A DNA stretch of 17,334 bases from Dictyocoela muelleri (lineage: Eukaryota; Microsporidia): NCBI GenBank assembly GCA_016256075.1, contig SDVU01000209.1, positions 1 through 17,334 of the forward strand, given 5' to 3'. Below are positions 9,140-17,250 of the stretch, one piece after another; positions within the stretch are counted from its first letter, which is position 1; each line of letters opens with the position of its first letter. The notes under the pieces are model-generated. The model saw only the letters and a list, made by a program, of their open reading frames with translations. It searched no databases and was not told the origin of the DNA. Both the position numbers and the translations under genes were made by a program.

Positions 9140-9147
9140 AAGGGCTG

Positions 9148-9568
9148 TAAAAATGCAAACTCACATTTTAGCTAGAAGAAGCGCGCATTAACTCAATGTT
9201 ACTATTAAGATAACTATAAAAACTTTCGAAACTTTTTTTAGTTGCATAAAAACCACTTAAAAACAGTCACAAATGACCAAAATTGTTTTTTTTGTAAAAC
9301 TCTGCTTTCTCTAGCTAAAAATTCTTTTTAAAGAATTTTAAATAAGGAATCATTCCTCATGTAATTAAATTCTTTTAATTTTTTTTTCAAATTCCTAAAT
9401 AAGATTTTAATCAGGAACAAAGTTAAAAAGTAACAAGTATTAATAAATTTACGAAAAAATACCGTTTTAAGCATTTAATTAATGCATGATTTGAGATTTG
9501 ATTTCAAATAGATTGTATAAGATGATAATTTTAACTACATAATTCAGTGGCTGAAAAACAAAATTAAG
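9148..9568. other. AT-rich spacer, nothing recognised
   Basis: No coding frame, inverted repeat of note or RNA gene was found between the mariner-type element and the next inverted-repeat element. Confidence 0.5.
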
Positions 9569-10340
9569 AATGTGAATAATTAGGCAATCTATTTTTTTGC
9601 CTTTCGCGAAAAAAAAACGGATGCCATTTTGGTGCAAAATCTGTTTGTTCGTTAAGAATTTTTAAATACTAATTAAAACAATTATATAAAAGTGATAATG
9701 ATTTTGTTAATATGTTACATTTCTGATTATATCGGCATCATAACAATTGAAAAGTTATATGATGGGCTTTAAAATTTATAAAAAGTTCATGAATAATGAA
9801 AATTAACATATTTTTATAACAGATTTTTTTATTTTTTTTAAAATATCTAAATTGGAACAAAATAAATAGATGTTTGGTCAGCAAATAAAATGATCTTATT
9901 TAACGTACCTTTAACAACAAATACCTGTGAATCTTATCATAATTATAACAACTCAATGATCAAAAAGAAATGGTTATCATTAGACAAAATCATTAATATT
10001 TTCAAAACTTCAAATAAAATAATAAAATAAATTATGATAAATTTGAAATATAGAAATTAAAAGGTATCAGTTATAATAATGATATAAAAATAAAAAAGAA
10101 AAATAACTAATTATATGAGAAAATAGAATATTTTAGATTAATGGCTTTTCAGCCAAATATTTTCATTATATATTTTTTTATGCTATATGTATTTTTTATT
10201 AATTATTTTTTAAAATCATTACCACTTTTATATTTTTGTTTAATTAGTATTTAAAAATTTTTCGGGAAAAAACGGGCACCGAAATGGCTTCCGTTTTTCA
10301 CCAAAGGAAAAACGGATTGGCAAAATCAAAATTCATTCAT
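9569..10340. mobile_element. MITE-like element with about 135-bp inverted ends
   Basis: The left arm (about 9569-9706) and the reverse complement of the right arm (about 10210-10340) share AAAAACGGATGCCATTTTGG versus AAAAACGGAAGCCATTTCGG, then TTTTTAAATACTAATTAAA, then ATATAAAAGTGATAATGATT with one change. The arms also carry extra complementary AAAACGG/CCGTTTT segments. The roughly 500-bp centre is AT-rich and has no coding signal. No target duplication could be fixed, because the outer borders fade. This is a non-autonomous DNA transposon or fold-back element of unassigned superfamily. Confidence 0.75.
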
Positions 10341-10985
10341 TTTAAATACCTAATAGGGGGTTTTCTTATTTCTTGCATTTTAACTTATACGTCTTCGTAA
10401 TCTTTTATATACACTGATTCATTAGAATATTACATTTATTGCAGGTTATTCTTTTTTTGTTACTTCTATATCTTAGAAAAACAATATTCAAACGTTTTAA
10501 CACTTCTCATTTTTCATTTTTAAACTCTCAAAAATTTTCATAGTTAATTATTCTTTTTTATGCAGATATTTTTCTAAATAAATTAAGAATTTTTTCTTCG
10601 GACCGTTAATTTTCTTCGGACTGTATAATAGATTATAGCCTTACATTCGGCGCTAAAGCATAATCTTTTCTGCATTCGGATTTTTTTGCCTGCCGTCTTA
10701 AATGTTGTAATATCTGTTAAATTTCCTGGTTTATATTTCTTATACGTCTCATGATAAAACTGTCGAAATATTAAGAAGAGGCTGCATATTTTTTACTCTG
10801 TTTACATCATCTAACAAACTGTAAAAACGTTCTACTATACTTATATTAAGAACACGGTTTTTTTTATTTCTGGGTAATTTTAAAATTCCTTAAGTAACTC
10901 ATTTATGATATCTTCCATTAGAAAATCATCACTTTTTATCTCGAAGGAATTTTTTTGAGGTCAATCAATAATTTTTCAAAAAAAT
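10341..10985 (-). pseudogene. Possible degraded coding region, unrecognised
   Basis: On the - strand, stretches such as SIVERFYSLLDDVNRVKNM and ETYKKYKPGNLTDITTF (about 10690-10860) read like protein but are broken by frameshifts and stops. They lie just inside the tandem array at 10986-11085, mirroring the array-then-transposase layout of the element at 6519. The N-terminal DNA-binding part of a second mariner-type transposase is therefore one guess. No catalytic motif is visible, so the identity is not established. Confidence 0.25.
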
Positions 10986-11085
10986 GTTATTAATAATGCA
11001 AAAAGTCGCTAATAATAATAAAAAGTGTTAGTAATAATGCAAAAATTAGTCAATAATAATGTAAAAAATAGTCAATATATATTAC
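10986..11085. repeat. CATTATTA-type tandem array, about 19-22-bp units
   Basis: On the - strand about four or five units of the type CATTATTATTGACTAATTTTTG follow one another with 19-22-bp spacing. They share the CATTATTA core and near-22-bp period with the mariner-type array at 6529-6726, but differ in the rest of the unit. The array directly borders the 3' end of SINE copy 1. It could be the end of a related transposon or part of the SINE's tail. Confidence 0.7.
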
Positions 11086-11433
11086 ATGCTGACAACATCC
11101 ATAGCTGCCAACCCGGAGAGTTGTCTCCTACGGAAGATCTGAGACCTTTGGTTCCCGGCGGTTCAATAATCGTATGTTAAAAGCAACCAGAAGCCCAGCT
11201 GTATACTCGATTTTTGTTTTATCAATGACTCAGCAGGATATGGGTAATTAGTAGCTTTTCATGAATTTTTATTTTTCACTAATTATAGCCGAGATGCGTC
11301 GCCGAACTCATGTCCACACATAGGAGCGCCCCTTCTGCTTCATTGTCATATTAGACCTATTATTAATCAGCTATACCACATGAGAACAACTGTATATTAC
11401 TAATATATTTCTATAGTTTTTGATTGATTAATG

Positions 11434-11845
11434 CAATGTTTCTCAAAGTGGGGCGTACGCCCCACTTTAGGGCAATTTTAATTTTTAGAGGAGCAATTCG
11501 AATTTACAGGGAGGTATTTTGGATTTTCGCGGACAGTAATTTACATAAAAAAGTGAAATGATTTGAATTTTCAAGAATGAGCTATTTGGATTTTCTAATA
11601 TATAAGGCTCAAACTTACAAACTTCGAACTTAATATAATCACTCTGTAATAAACATCGCAGTAAATCGCTCATTAAATGAATAAATTCATTTTAAATAAT
11701 TAATTACTTAAATTAATAGAAATAATCAGAAAATTAACTAGTAAATACCCAATGTTTTGAATGAAGGAGTAAAAATTGGATAGGGGGGCAAACGAAAACT
11801 TTTTTAGGCTAGAGAGTATGTGCAAAAATATGTTGGGAAACACTG
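11434..11845. mobile_element. hAT-like MITE inserted in SINE copy 1
   Basis: The ends are CAATGTTTCTCAA and, reversed, CAGTGTTTCCCAA, the short terminal repeat common in hAT elements. The flanks GATTAATG (11426-11433) and GCTTAATG (11846-11853) match at 7 of 8 positions, the 8-bp duplication expected of hAT. Joining the flanks restores SINE continuity as judged against copy 2 (ATTAAGC followed by the body). The 412-bp interior has no hAT transposase signature. A 24-bp perfect palindrome lies at 11445-11468. Confidence 0.88.
11445..11468. repeat. 24-bp palindrome in the hAT-like terminus
   Basis: AAAGTGGGGCGTACGCCCCA continues to a perfect 24-bp palindrome centred on GTAC. It follows the terminal repeat by a few bases, and such subterminal G/C palindromes are familiar from hAT MITEs of animals. 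Confidence 0.9.
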
Positions 11846-11953
11846 GCTTAATGTCATTCTCTAATTATTTATTGAAGAGTGAGGTCAGCGGGGACTGAAC
11901 CACGATACTTAAATCTTACATTCAAGAGTGTTAACCACAGAGCTATCTGTCCA

Positions 11954-12237
11954 AAAAAGTCAAAAATTATTAAAATGTCTGTTTTCAAAATTTAAAAACT
12001 TACTTTTCCGTCCTAATGTTTTTAATAATATTTTAAGTTTAAAATCAGTAGATATTAAAAAAAACATGGATTATTTTCACATGTTCATGAAATTACATTA
12101 TTTATCACTTATTCTATTTATTTTTATCTATTTTGAACGATTTTCATCTTATTTACAACCCTTTTCATTCTTTTTGACCACTTTGTCATTTTTATTATTC
12201 CATTTTTTTTTAAAAACCACAACAAAATGATTTTTTT
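11954..12237. other. Spacer, nothing recognised
   Basis: AT-rich sequence lies between the SINE head and the LTR. A + strand frame at 11928-12230 is open for 100 codons, but it is a low-complexity, phenylalanine-rich translation that begins inside the SINE, so I do not call it a gene. Confidence 0.5.
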
Positions 12238-12246
12238 TTAACATAT

Positions 12247-12534
12247 TGTGCTGCCTAGATAAACTTGAGATACGCCGTATTTAAAGTGTGTGCTTAAGAT
12301 GGATATATCTTCATCTTGAACCTTGCTTCTAGCACGATAGAACTTATGCTTATTTGAAGCGTTAAAATTAGAGTTAATAAATTTAGAAGGCATATATTTA
12401 TTTAATAAAACTTCTTAAATACTTTTACTTCTTTATTTTTTACCAATGATAATTTTACTCCTTTAGTAATCGCTTAAATAATTTAACAAACGATATTGTC
12501 TATTTTGGGTAAAAGGAGATAGAGGTGCATTACA
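12247..12534 (-). repeat. LTR of Ty3/Gypsy element 2, with an internal ATG frame
   Basis: On the - strand it starts TGTAATGCACC after the purine tract and most plausibly ends GGCAGCACA (288 bp). The left border is inferred from the TG...CA rule only, because no second copy is available. Starting at 12393 it contains a short frame, MPSKFINSNFNASNKHKF..., that runs to the LTR's end. By analogy with the first element this would be the gag start carried inside the LTR. It shows no sequence similarity to the MDPLK start of the other family. Confidence 0.6.
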
Positions 12535-12545
12535 ATTACCCACCG

Positions 12546-13220
12546 TCAAACAGGACGAAGTCCGTTTATGTTTACCCATGACAATTTATTCCCCTTGTTT
12601 ATGCAGTATCTATTATTATTTTCTTTAATATCAATTATTTCATGGGAACCAGACCAAATTGGATCAATTTTTAAATTTATATTCAGTTTATGATAAATAA
12701 AATTTCCTATTTTAAATTCAAAAATTTTTCTCTTTTTATTTATTTTAATCAATTTTTTTTGTGAGATTTTCTTACTCGATTTTAAGCTTTCTTCTAATAA
12801 AAAATCTCTATTATTTATTTTTTGTCAAGATAATTTTTGCTAAATAATAGTTTATTTGGTGATGCTTTAAGAGTTGTATTATATACCAAATTATATCTGT
12901 TATGAATTATTTATGGTATTTTAGTGAGTGGCAGTTTTGTGTAATACATTTTCATTATTGTATTGATTTGCTGTTTTATCCTTTCAGAGATTGAATTGCT
13001 TGTGGGATTGTTTGGTGAGCTGAAAATATGTTTTACTAAAAATTTTTTTACAGAGTTCTATAAATTTACTGCTTGTGTACCTTTTTTTAAGATCAGTTAA
13101 TATAAACTTGTGTGGTTTTATTTTTAAAAACCATTCTTTATAAATTTTCATGCTTACTGTTTCGGAATTTATATTTTTAATAATTATTACTTTCGAAAAT
13201 CTGGTGAATAAATCGGTACT
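12546..13220 (-). pseudogene. Integrase piece of Ty3/Gypsy element 2
   Basis: Core motifs are visible in order on the - strand: DLFTRFSKVI near 13190-13220, KFILTDLKKRYTS near 13070-13110, and SPNNPTSNSISERI near 12980-13022. These correspond to blocks around the second Asp and the SPxNPTSNSISER...E block of Ty3/Gypsy integrases. The C-terminal module at 12546-12752 reads FEFKIGNFIYHKL and IDPIWSGSHEIIDI, then WVNINGLRPV. This is a clear GPY/F-like ending of the kind seen in invertebrate and microsporidian Gypsy elements. The coding end lies just before the LTR and overlaps the purine tract. Fossil. Confidence 0.82.
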
Positions 13221-13225
13221 ATTCC

Positions 13226-13286
13226 ATTATAAAAAGCCACTTTTACTCCCCCTAATATCCGAGGAGTAAAAGTGGCTTTTTATAAT
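13226..13286. repeat. Hairpin with perfect 24-bp arms
   Basis: Positions 13226-13249 (ATTATAAAAAGCCACTTTTA and onward) are the exact reverse complement of 13263-13286, with a 13-nt loop. It abuts the broken end of integrase element 2. It may be the remnant of a very short inverted-repeat insertion, comparable to the palindrome at 177-222. Confidence 0.92.
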
Positions 13287-13461
13287 TTTATTTTTATTTA
13301 TTTATTAATAAAAGTTTTTTTTAACAACCTTTAAATGAGGCCATATAAAAATCTAACATATTTAGAAAAAATATAATGATATTGTTTTAAAAAGAACATA
13401 TATATGTACTGATCAAGCTAAAAGCCCCAAAGGGACCCATTCAAAGGGACCCCTCCCCAAA
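13287..13461. other. Spacer with G/C-rich short repeats at its right end
   Basis: Mostly A/T. At 13424-13461 there are repeated CAAAGGGACCC and CCCCAAAG blocks, strikingly C-rich for this window, leading straight into the fold-back element. They look like a local expansion of the fold-back element's own terminal CCCCAAAG motif. Confidence 0.5.
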
Positions 13462-13951
13462 GAGAAACCCCCCCCAAAAGGGGAAACTCCCCAAAATATA
13501 TTTGTGTGTAAAATTATAATATTGATAATAAAAGAACGAATGGTTCAAAAATCACCGAATTATTTTTATAACCCCTAAAAAGTTTAAATTAGAAAAAAAA
13601 TGTTTTGAAGTAATAAAAGCTAAAATAAAAAAGGTTAATAATGTTTTTTTTGTTAATCATAAAGATATAAACAAGTATTAGTTGTCTGAAGGTGGAAAAA
13701 AGATTGAACTTATCTTTTTGCACCTACAGACAACTAATACTATGTTATATCTTTATGATTATAAAAATAACCATTTTAACCTATTTTATTTTAGACTTTA
13801 TTACTTCAAAACATTTTTTTCTAATTCAAACCATTTAGGGGTTATAAAAATAATTCGGTGATTTTTGAACCGTCCGATCTTTTTTTTTCACAATATTATA
13901 ATTTTACCCACAAATATATTTTGGGAGTTTTCCCTTTGGGGGAGTTTTCTC
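13462..13951. mobile_element. Fold-back element, about 240-bp arms and tiny loop
   Basis: Almost the whole 490 bp is one inverted repeat. The left arm (13462-13704) and right arm (13712-13951) pair around position 13708 with a loop of about seven bases. The matching blocks include CAAAATATATTTGTG, TCAAAAATCACCGAATTATT, ATGTTTTGAAGTAATAAA and GTATTAGTTGTCTG. The arms differ at scattered sites and small indels, so it is not a recent duplication artefact. The ends carry CCC/GGG-rich blocks. No coding region. If transcribed from either side it would give a long double-stranded RNA hairpin. Confidence 0.9.
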
Positions 13952-14159
13952 AATTCGGTCGAATTACCGAGATTTTCACATGATTGACATTTCAGACTAT
14001 TTTTATAATCCTGCTTCTTGAAAAGAAGGCATAGCAATACAAAACAGAAATATTAGTATTTATACTCTATATATTCAAGGTATCTACATAAAGATAAATA
14101 AGAGAGAACATGGGTAGTATCATAGTAATGCTTACGAATTATTAAATAAAACAAAGAAC

Positions 14160-14665
14160 TTTATATAATAGCCCAAAATTTTATAAACTTACGTGAAGAA
14201 TCAAAGTATATTACTATCTAATAAGGGTTTAATGTAAAAGGAGCATTAGAGAAAATTATTTTTGTTGATATGGAACACAAATTGTATACAAGGTCCTACT
14301 ATTAAATCTCTCACTATTATAACAGGGAAAGTAAAACGATCAGTTATTTATGGATGTGGATCATAATATGAAGTTTAGATACCTTACATTTAGATGTGGT
14401 CCTTCTCATGATAGTAGGGTATATATAAGTACTCCTTAAAATAATATAGAGAAGAATTAAATGATAGCATTGAATGGCAGACTAAGCATATAATTCATCT
14501 ACTAATAAAATGATCAATAGGAATTGAAAATACCTATGAAAAGGGGACACCAAATATAAACCTCGGGTTATAAAGAGTTACTTAGAAAATGCTTTTGTTT
14601 GTATAAAGGAATTTAAAAGGTTCTTTGTCCCAATAAGTAAAGGAGAAAAAAAAAAATAAAACCTG
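14160..14665 (+). pseudogene. PIF/Harbinger (HARBI1-like) transposase remnant
   Basis: Family blocks can be read across frames on the + strand. GFNVKGALEKIIFVDMEHKLYT (14228-14292) fits the block around the first Asp (VxGAIDGTHI in relatives). A piece with NRESK follows, then DHNMKFRYLTF and GPSHDSRVYISTP (about 14356-14438), which fits the F-x-x-G-S-x-HDSRV block with the second Asp. YLENAFVCIKEFKRFFVPIS (about 14580-14635) fits the R-x-x-V-E-N-A-F-G-x-L-K-x-R-F block with the Glu. The many stops and frameshifts show that it is dead. Terminal repeats and target duplication were not found; the fold-back element lies shortly upstream and may or may not be related. The weaker stretch before 14228 (FINLREESKYIT) fits the region before the first Asp. 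Confidence 0.7.
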
Positions 14666-14679
14666 TAATTTTCTGAGCA

Positions 14680-15471
14680 TTTATTCATAAATACTAAGAG
14701 GTTTGAGATAAAATTTACTATTCGCTTAATATCTGCAATATATCATCTAATTTATCTTTCTTAGTACAAATTTCATATTGCTATCATTTAATTCGTTTTT
14801 TTAAAAACATGATTTTTTCTTTTAAACGTCTTTAAGTTTAAGAAACATCTTCATTTAGTATCTTCCTGAAAACCATATTTTTAAAATCTCTAAAAGTTTG
14901 TTTAAATTTTTATAGCGTAATCTTTATAGGCGAAGAAGATATTTTTTCAAACTACTACAAAGTCATCTTATTAACAATAGATATCTTGTTATCTGGCTCA
15001 GTAATAATACCTTTCCATGATATCTTGAAGAAGACCCTAGTATTTTTACATTCTTGCTCTCCATCAGATGTCCTTATTTATCAAATAATTATGCGATAAA
15101 TTTGTATAAGACTATTATACTTGTTTTATACCATTGTTCAAATTTAAATATCTCACATTTTAGAAGCATTTCATCCATAGACCCTATTTTCGAGGAGTTT
15201 TAGTTCTTTTTAAAAGCCATCTTAACACTTATATTTGTTCTAAAGCTTATAAGAAACTCGGCGGCAGCAAATGATCACTTTTTTGTTTATTTTTTTTTGA
15301 AACAATCTTCTAAATGCTACGTTATTTCCTATGGGTTTTTTTCATTTTTTATCTCATTTCTAGAGGTCAGAAATATATAAGTTTTACCTTCATAGAAATT
15401 TATATCACAGCAGTTACCATACTTAAAATTTCTATGACGGTAAAAAGTTACCATGATAAAAAAAATATATA
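14680..15471. other. AT-rich stretch, no identified gene
   Basis: No clear gene. On the - strand a few protein-like but broken stretches occur, for example CKNTRVFFKISWKGIITEPD near 15000-15060 and a Lys/Glu-rich LKEKIMFLKKRI near 14800-14840. They could be remains of a second, accessory protein of the Harbinger element or of something else. I cannot assign a family. Confidence 0.35.
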
Positions 15472-15873
15472 GGGCTAGATAGATCAGTGGTCAACACTCT
15501 TGAATGTAAATTTAAGTATTGTGATTCAAATCCCGCCGACGTCATTCTTTAATAAATAATGAGAGAATGATATTAAGCGGTCATAACTATATAATTATAG
15601 TATATATACAGTTGTTCCAGTGTGGTATGGCTGATTAAGACTTGGTCTAATCTTTTATAGTGAAGTAGAAGGGACCCTCTTAGGTGTGGGGAAGAGTGCG
15701 GCGACGCATCTGTCAAAAAGTAGTGTAAAAATATAAATTCAGGAAAAGCTACTAATTACCTGTATCCTGCTGAGTCATTGATAAAACGAAGATAGCGTAT
15801 ACAGCTAGGGCTTTTGGGTAGCTTAGGAATTGACGTATTATTGGAACACAAAGAACCAAAGGTCACAGAACAC
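15472..15873 (+). mobile_element. tRNA-derived SINE, copy 2
   Basis: The head at 15472-15545 carries TAGATCAGTGGTCAACACTC and GTGATTCAAATCCC at A-box and B-box positions, with several changes from the consensus. The body matches copy 1 on the other strand through GACGCATCT, GCTACTAATTACC, ATCCTGCTGAGTCATTGATA, GTATACAGCT and AACCAAAGGTC. It ends where the hairpin-ended element begins (15874), so it may be cut by that insertion; no continuation was recognised after 16534. It is in opposite orientation to copy 1. Confidence 0.82.
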
Positions 15874-16534
15874 GGGGCTTAGCGTCAACTCGCCCCGGGA
15901 CGAGTTGACGCCAAACTCGCCAAAAATTTTTAAGGCGCTAATTCATTCTAATTTATAAAATCTAACACGTCAAAATTTGGGGGCGTCAACTCGTCAAAAT
16001 TAACGAGAAAACAACTTGTCAAAATTATGAGGTCCCAACTCGTCAAATTTTATTGGGCTTAAACTCGTCATAAAAAATTTTTTGCTTAATTGAATTTGTA
16101 AAATAACTCAAATATATAAGAATAGGCGAACTTAAGGTTACCAAACGGATTATTCACCCTCTACTTTATGAGGAAATCGTAATTCTTAATAATAAATTAT
16201 ATGAATTTTATTTTAAGAGAAATGCAAAATCACAAATTATCATCAGTTATAATTTTAATAATATTTTTTGAAGCTATATATGGAATTTTTTAAAACTTCC
16301 ATATTTTGCTGCCTAAAAATTATAACTGTCGAAAACCCGTGGATTATGCTTATTCCAAATAAGAAACACCAATTTCTATCTTTCAAATTAGGATTTTCCC
16401 AAAAGTAAGAGTGTGAATACCCGTTTGAGAACAAAAATTTTTTTAGTTATTAAATATTTTTTTGAAGAGTTGGCGCCTAAAAATTTTTGCGAGTTTGTCG
16501 TCAACTCGCCCAGGGGCGAGTTGACGCCTTCCCC
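15874..16534. mobile_element. Inverted-repeat element with hairpin ends and internal array
   Basis: The left end (GGGG..., 15874 to about 15945) and the reverse complement of the right end (about 16465-16534) share GCGTCAACTCGCCCC, CGAGTTGACG, CAAACTCGC and AAAATTTTT in the same order, about 60-70 bp. Each end is itself self-complementary: GCGTCAACTCG (15882-15892) pairs with CGAGTTGACGC (15901-15911), and CGTCAACTCGCCC (16499-16511) pairs with GGGCGAGTTGACG (16514-16526). Inside the left end is a tandem array on the same AACTCGTC motif. No transposase is visible in the 661 bp. No target duplication was found. Non-autonomous; superfamily unassigned. Confidence 0.8.
15964..16085 (+). repeat. 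24-25-bp tandem array, AACTCGTCAAAATT core
   Basis: Five consecutive units start at about 15964, 15988, 16013, 16037 and 16062, each beginning AACTCGTCAAA or a one-base variant. The first ten or so bases are conserved while the rest of each unit varies freely. Conserved core plus variable spacer is the pattern of repeated protein-binding sites more than of a slipped satellite. Confidence 0.85.
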
Positions 16535-17250
16535 TATTCTTTTATATTAGAAAATGTTCACCTATAAAATGAAAATACATGATTCTAAGTTGAAAGCGCG
16601 TCTCATCGCGGGTTATTGTAGTGTTTATAATAATAAATTTTTGACTTACATATTTGGATATTATAAAATTATTATTATCACCGAAGATAACATTATATTT
16701 AATGTCTTCATAAATAAGAATTTTGTGATTTTTTTTTCACAAGTAAAAATTTTTAAATAATAGAAGGTGGCCAAGTCGTTGTAGAACACTTATTTGTTTC
16801 TTCTAATCTAGAGTATTTCGACGAGATATGAGGTAAAATTTTTAAATTTTTTATGCACGGTTGAAACTGAACCGGTTGAAATGGAAAAGATTGGAAATAA
16901 ACACGATTGGAGATATACACGATTAGAAATGTGCACGATTGGGAATATACAGGATTAGGAAATTGCACGCGGAATAAGCATGATTATCTCTTCCCTGAAA
17001 TTTTGATAGACGATTCAACTTTTTAATAAACACCACGAAAATTTTGATCAATTCATGTCATATATTTTTTTGTATTCTAATAAATGTTTTCCGGTTTTAT
17101 TTGCCGTTATGAAAAATGTAAATATCTAAATATGGTATCATTATAATTTTTCTAATAGAAAAATCTATATTTCCAAAGATATTTATCTTAGATTCCTGAC
17201 AAAAATATAAAGCGATTAGAAATATTTTTTGAGGTTACTATAAACACTTT
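16535..17250. other. Spacer with one minisatellite, no supported gene
   Basis: A + strand frame at 16554-16760 (68 codons, starting MFTYKMKIHDSK) and a - strand frame over the minisatellite at 16753-16968 are open, but neither shows a domain, and both have the composition expected of random AT-rich DNA. I do not call either a gene. Confidence 0.5.
16888..16966 (+). repeat. 16-bp minisatellite, five units
   Basis: Five units of the type ACGATTGGAGATATAC follow each other with a 16-bp period (the first is 15 bp) and several substitutions per unit. The flanking GGTTGAAACTGAACCGGTTG (16860-16879) is a further small direct repeat of GGTTGAAA/GGTTGAAAT. Confidence 0.85.

Larger units (their letters stand above)
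6519..9147 (+). mobile_element. IS630/Tc1-mariner-type transposon with 22-bp array termini
   Basis: The left end begins CAGCTCTTTTCATTATT (6519) and the right end is its imperfect reverse complement, closing AATGAAAAGGGCTG (9147). Just inside each end lies an inverted array of a 22-bp repeat. Between the arrays is a decayed DDE transposase of the IS630/Tc1-mariner superfamily on the + strand. A TA follows the right end (9148-9149); the matching left TA is not seen, so the target duplication is unproven. Without the nested Merlin element and its extra target copy, the element would be about 1.64 kb, a normal size for this superfamily. Confidence 0.8.
11094..11953 (-). mobile_element. tRNA-derived SINE, copy 1, split by a hAT-like MITE
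   Basis: On the - strand the head at 11953-11880 reads ATAGCTCTGTGGTTAACACT and then TCGTGGTTCAGTCCCCGC, a degraded A box/B box pair. The body resumes after the MITE at 11433 and runs to about 11094. It matches copy 2 over most of its length, for example GCTACTAATTACC, ATCCTGCTGAGTCATTGATA and AACCAAAGGTC. Without the 412-bp MITE and one target copy the SINE is about 440 bp, long for a tRNA SINE. The 3' border is uncertain: homology to copy 2 fades about 55 bp before 11094. Confidence 0.8.
12247..13220 (-). mobile_element. Ty3/Gypsy element 2, 3' part only (integrase and LTR), fossil
   Basis: On the - strand this comprises an integrase core piece, the integrase C-terminal region, a purine-rich tract (GACGGTGGG) and one LTR. 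The 5' part is missing beyond about 13220, where a hairpin and other repeats begin. The sequence is unrelated at nucleotide level to the element at 1017-5256 and represents a second family. It is truncated and also internally broken at a few places. No second LTR is in the window, so age cannot be estimated from LTR divergence. Confidence 0.8.

Noticed and set aside
11485-11673. A 62-codon frame inside the hAT-like MITE
   Set aside because: No similarity to hAT transposase blocks that I can see; the element is short and non-coding in type.
11928-12230. A 100-codon membrane-like protein, Phe-rich
   Set aside because: It starts within the SINE head on the opposite strand, consists of low-complexity AT-rich codons and has no domain.
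15964-16085. CRISPR-like array
   Set aside because: The units are only 24-25 bp in total with a short conserved core and no true spacers, and they sit inside a eukaryotic inverted-repeat element.
15874-16534. Assignment to a named DNA-transposon superfamily
   Set aside because: The ends begin GGGG, but neither a target duplication nor a transposase is visible, so any name would be a guess.
16753-16968. A repeat protein with QSCTFLIVYI-type motifs on the - strand
   Set aside because: It is the translation of the 16-bp minisatellite; 16 is not a multiple of three, so units are read in different frames, unlike a real repeat protein.
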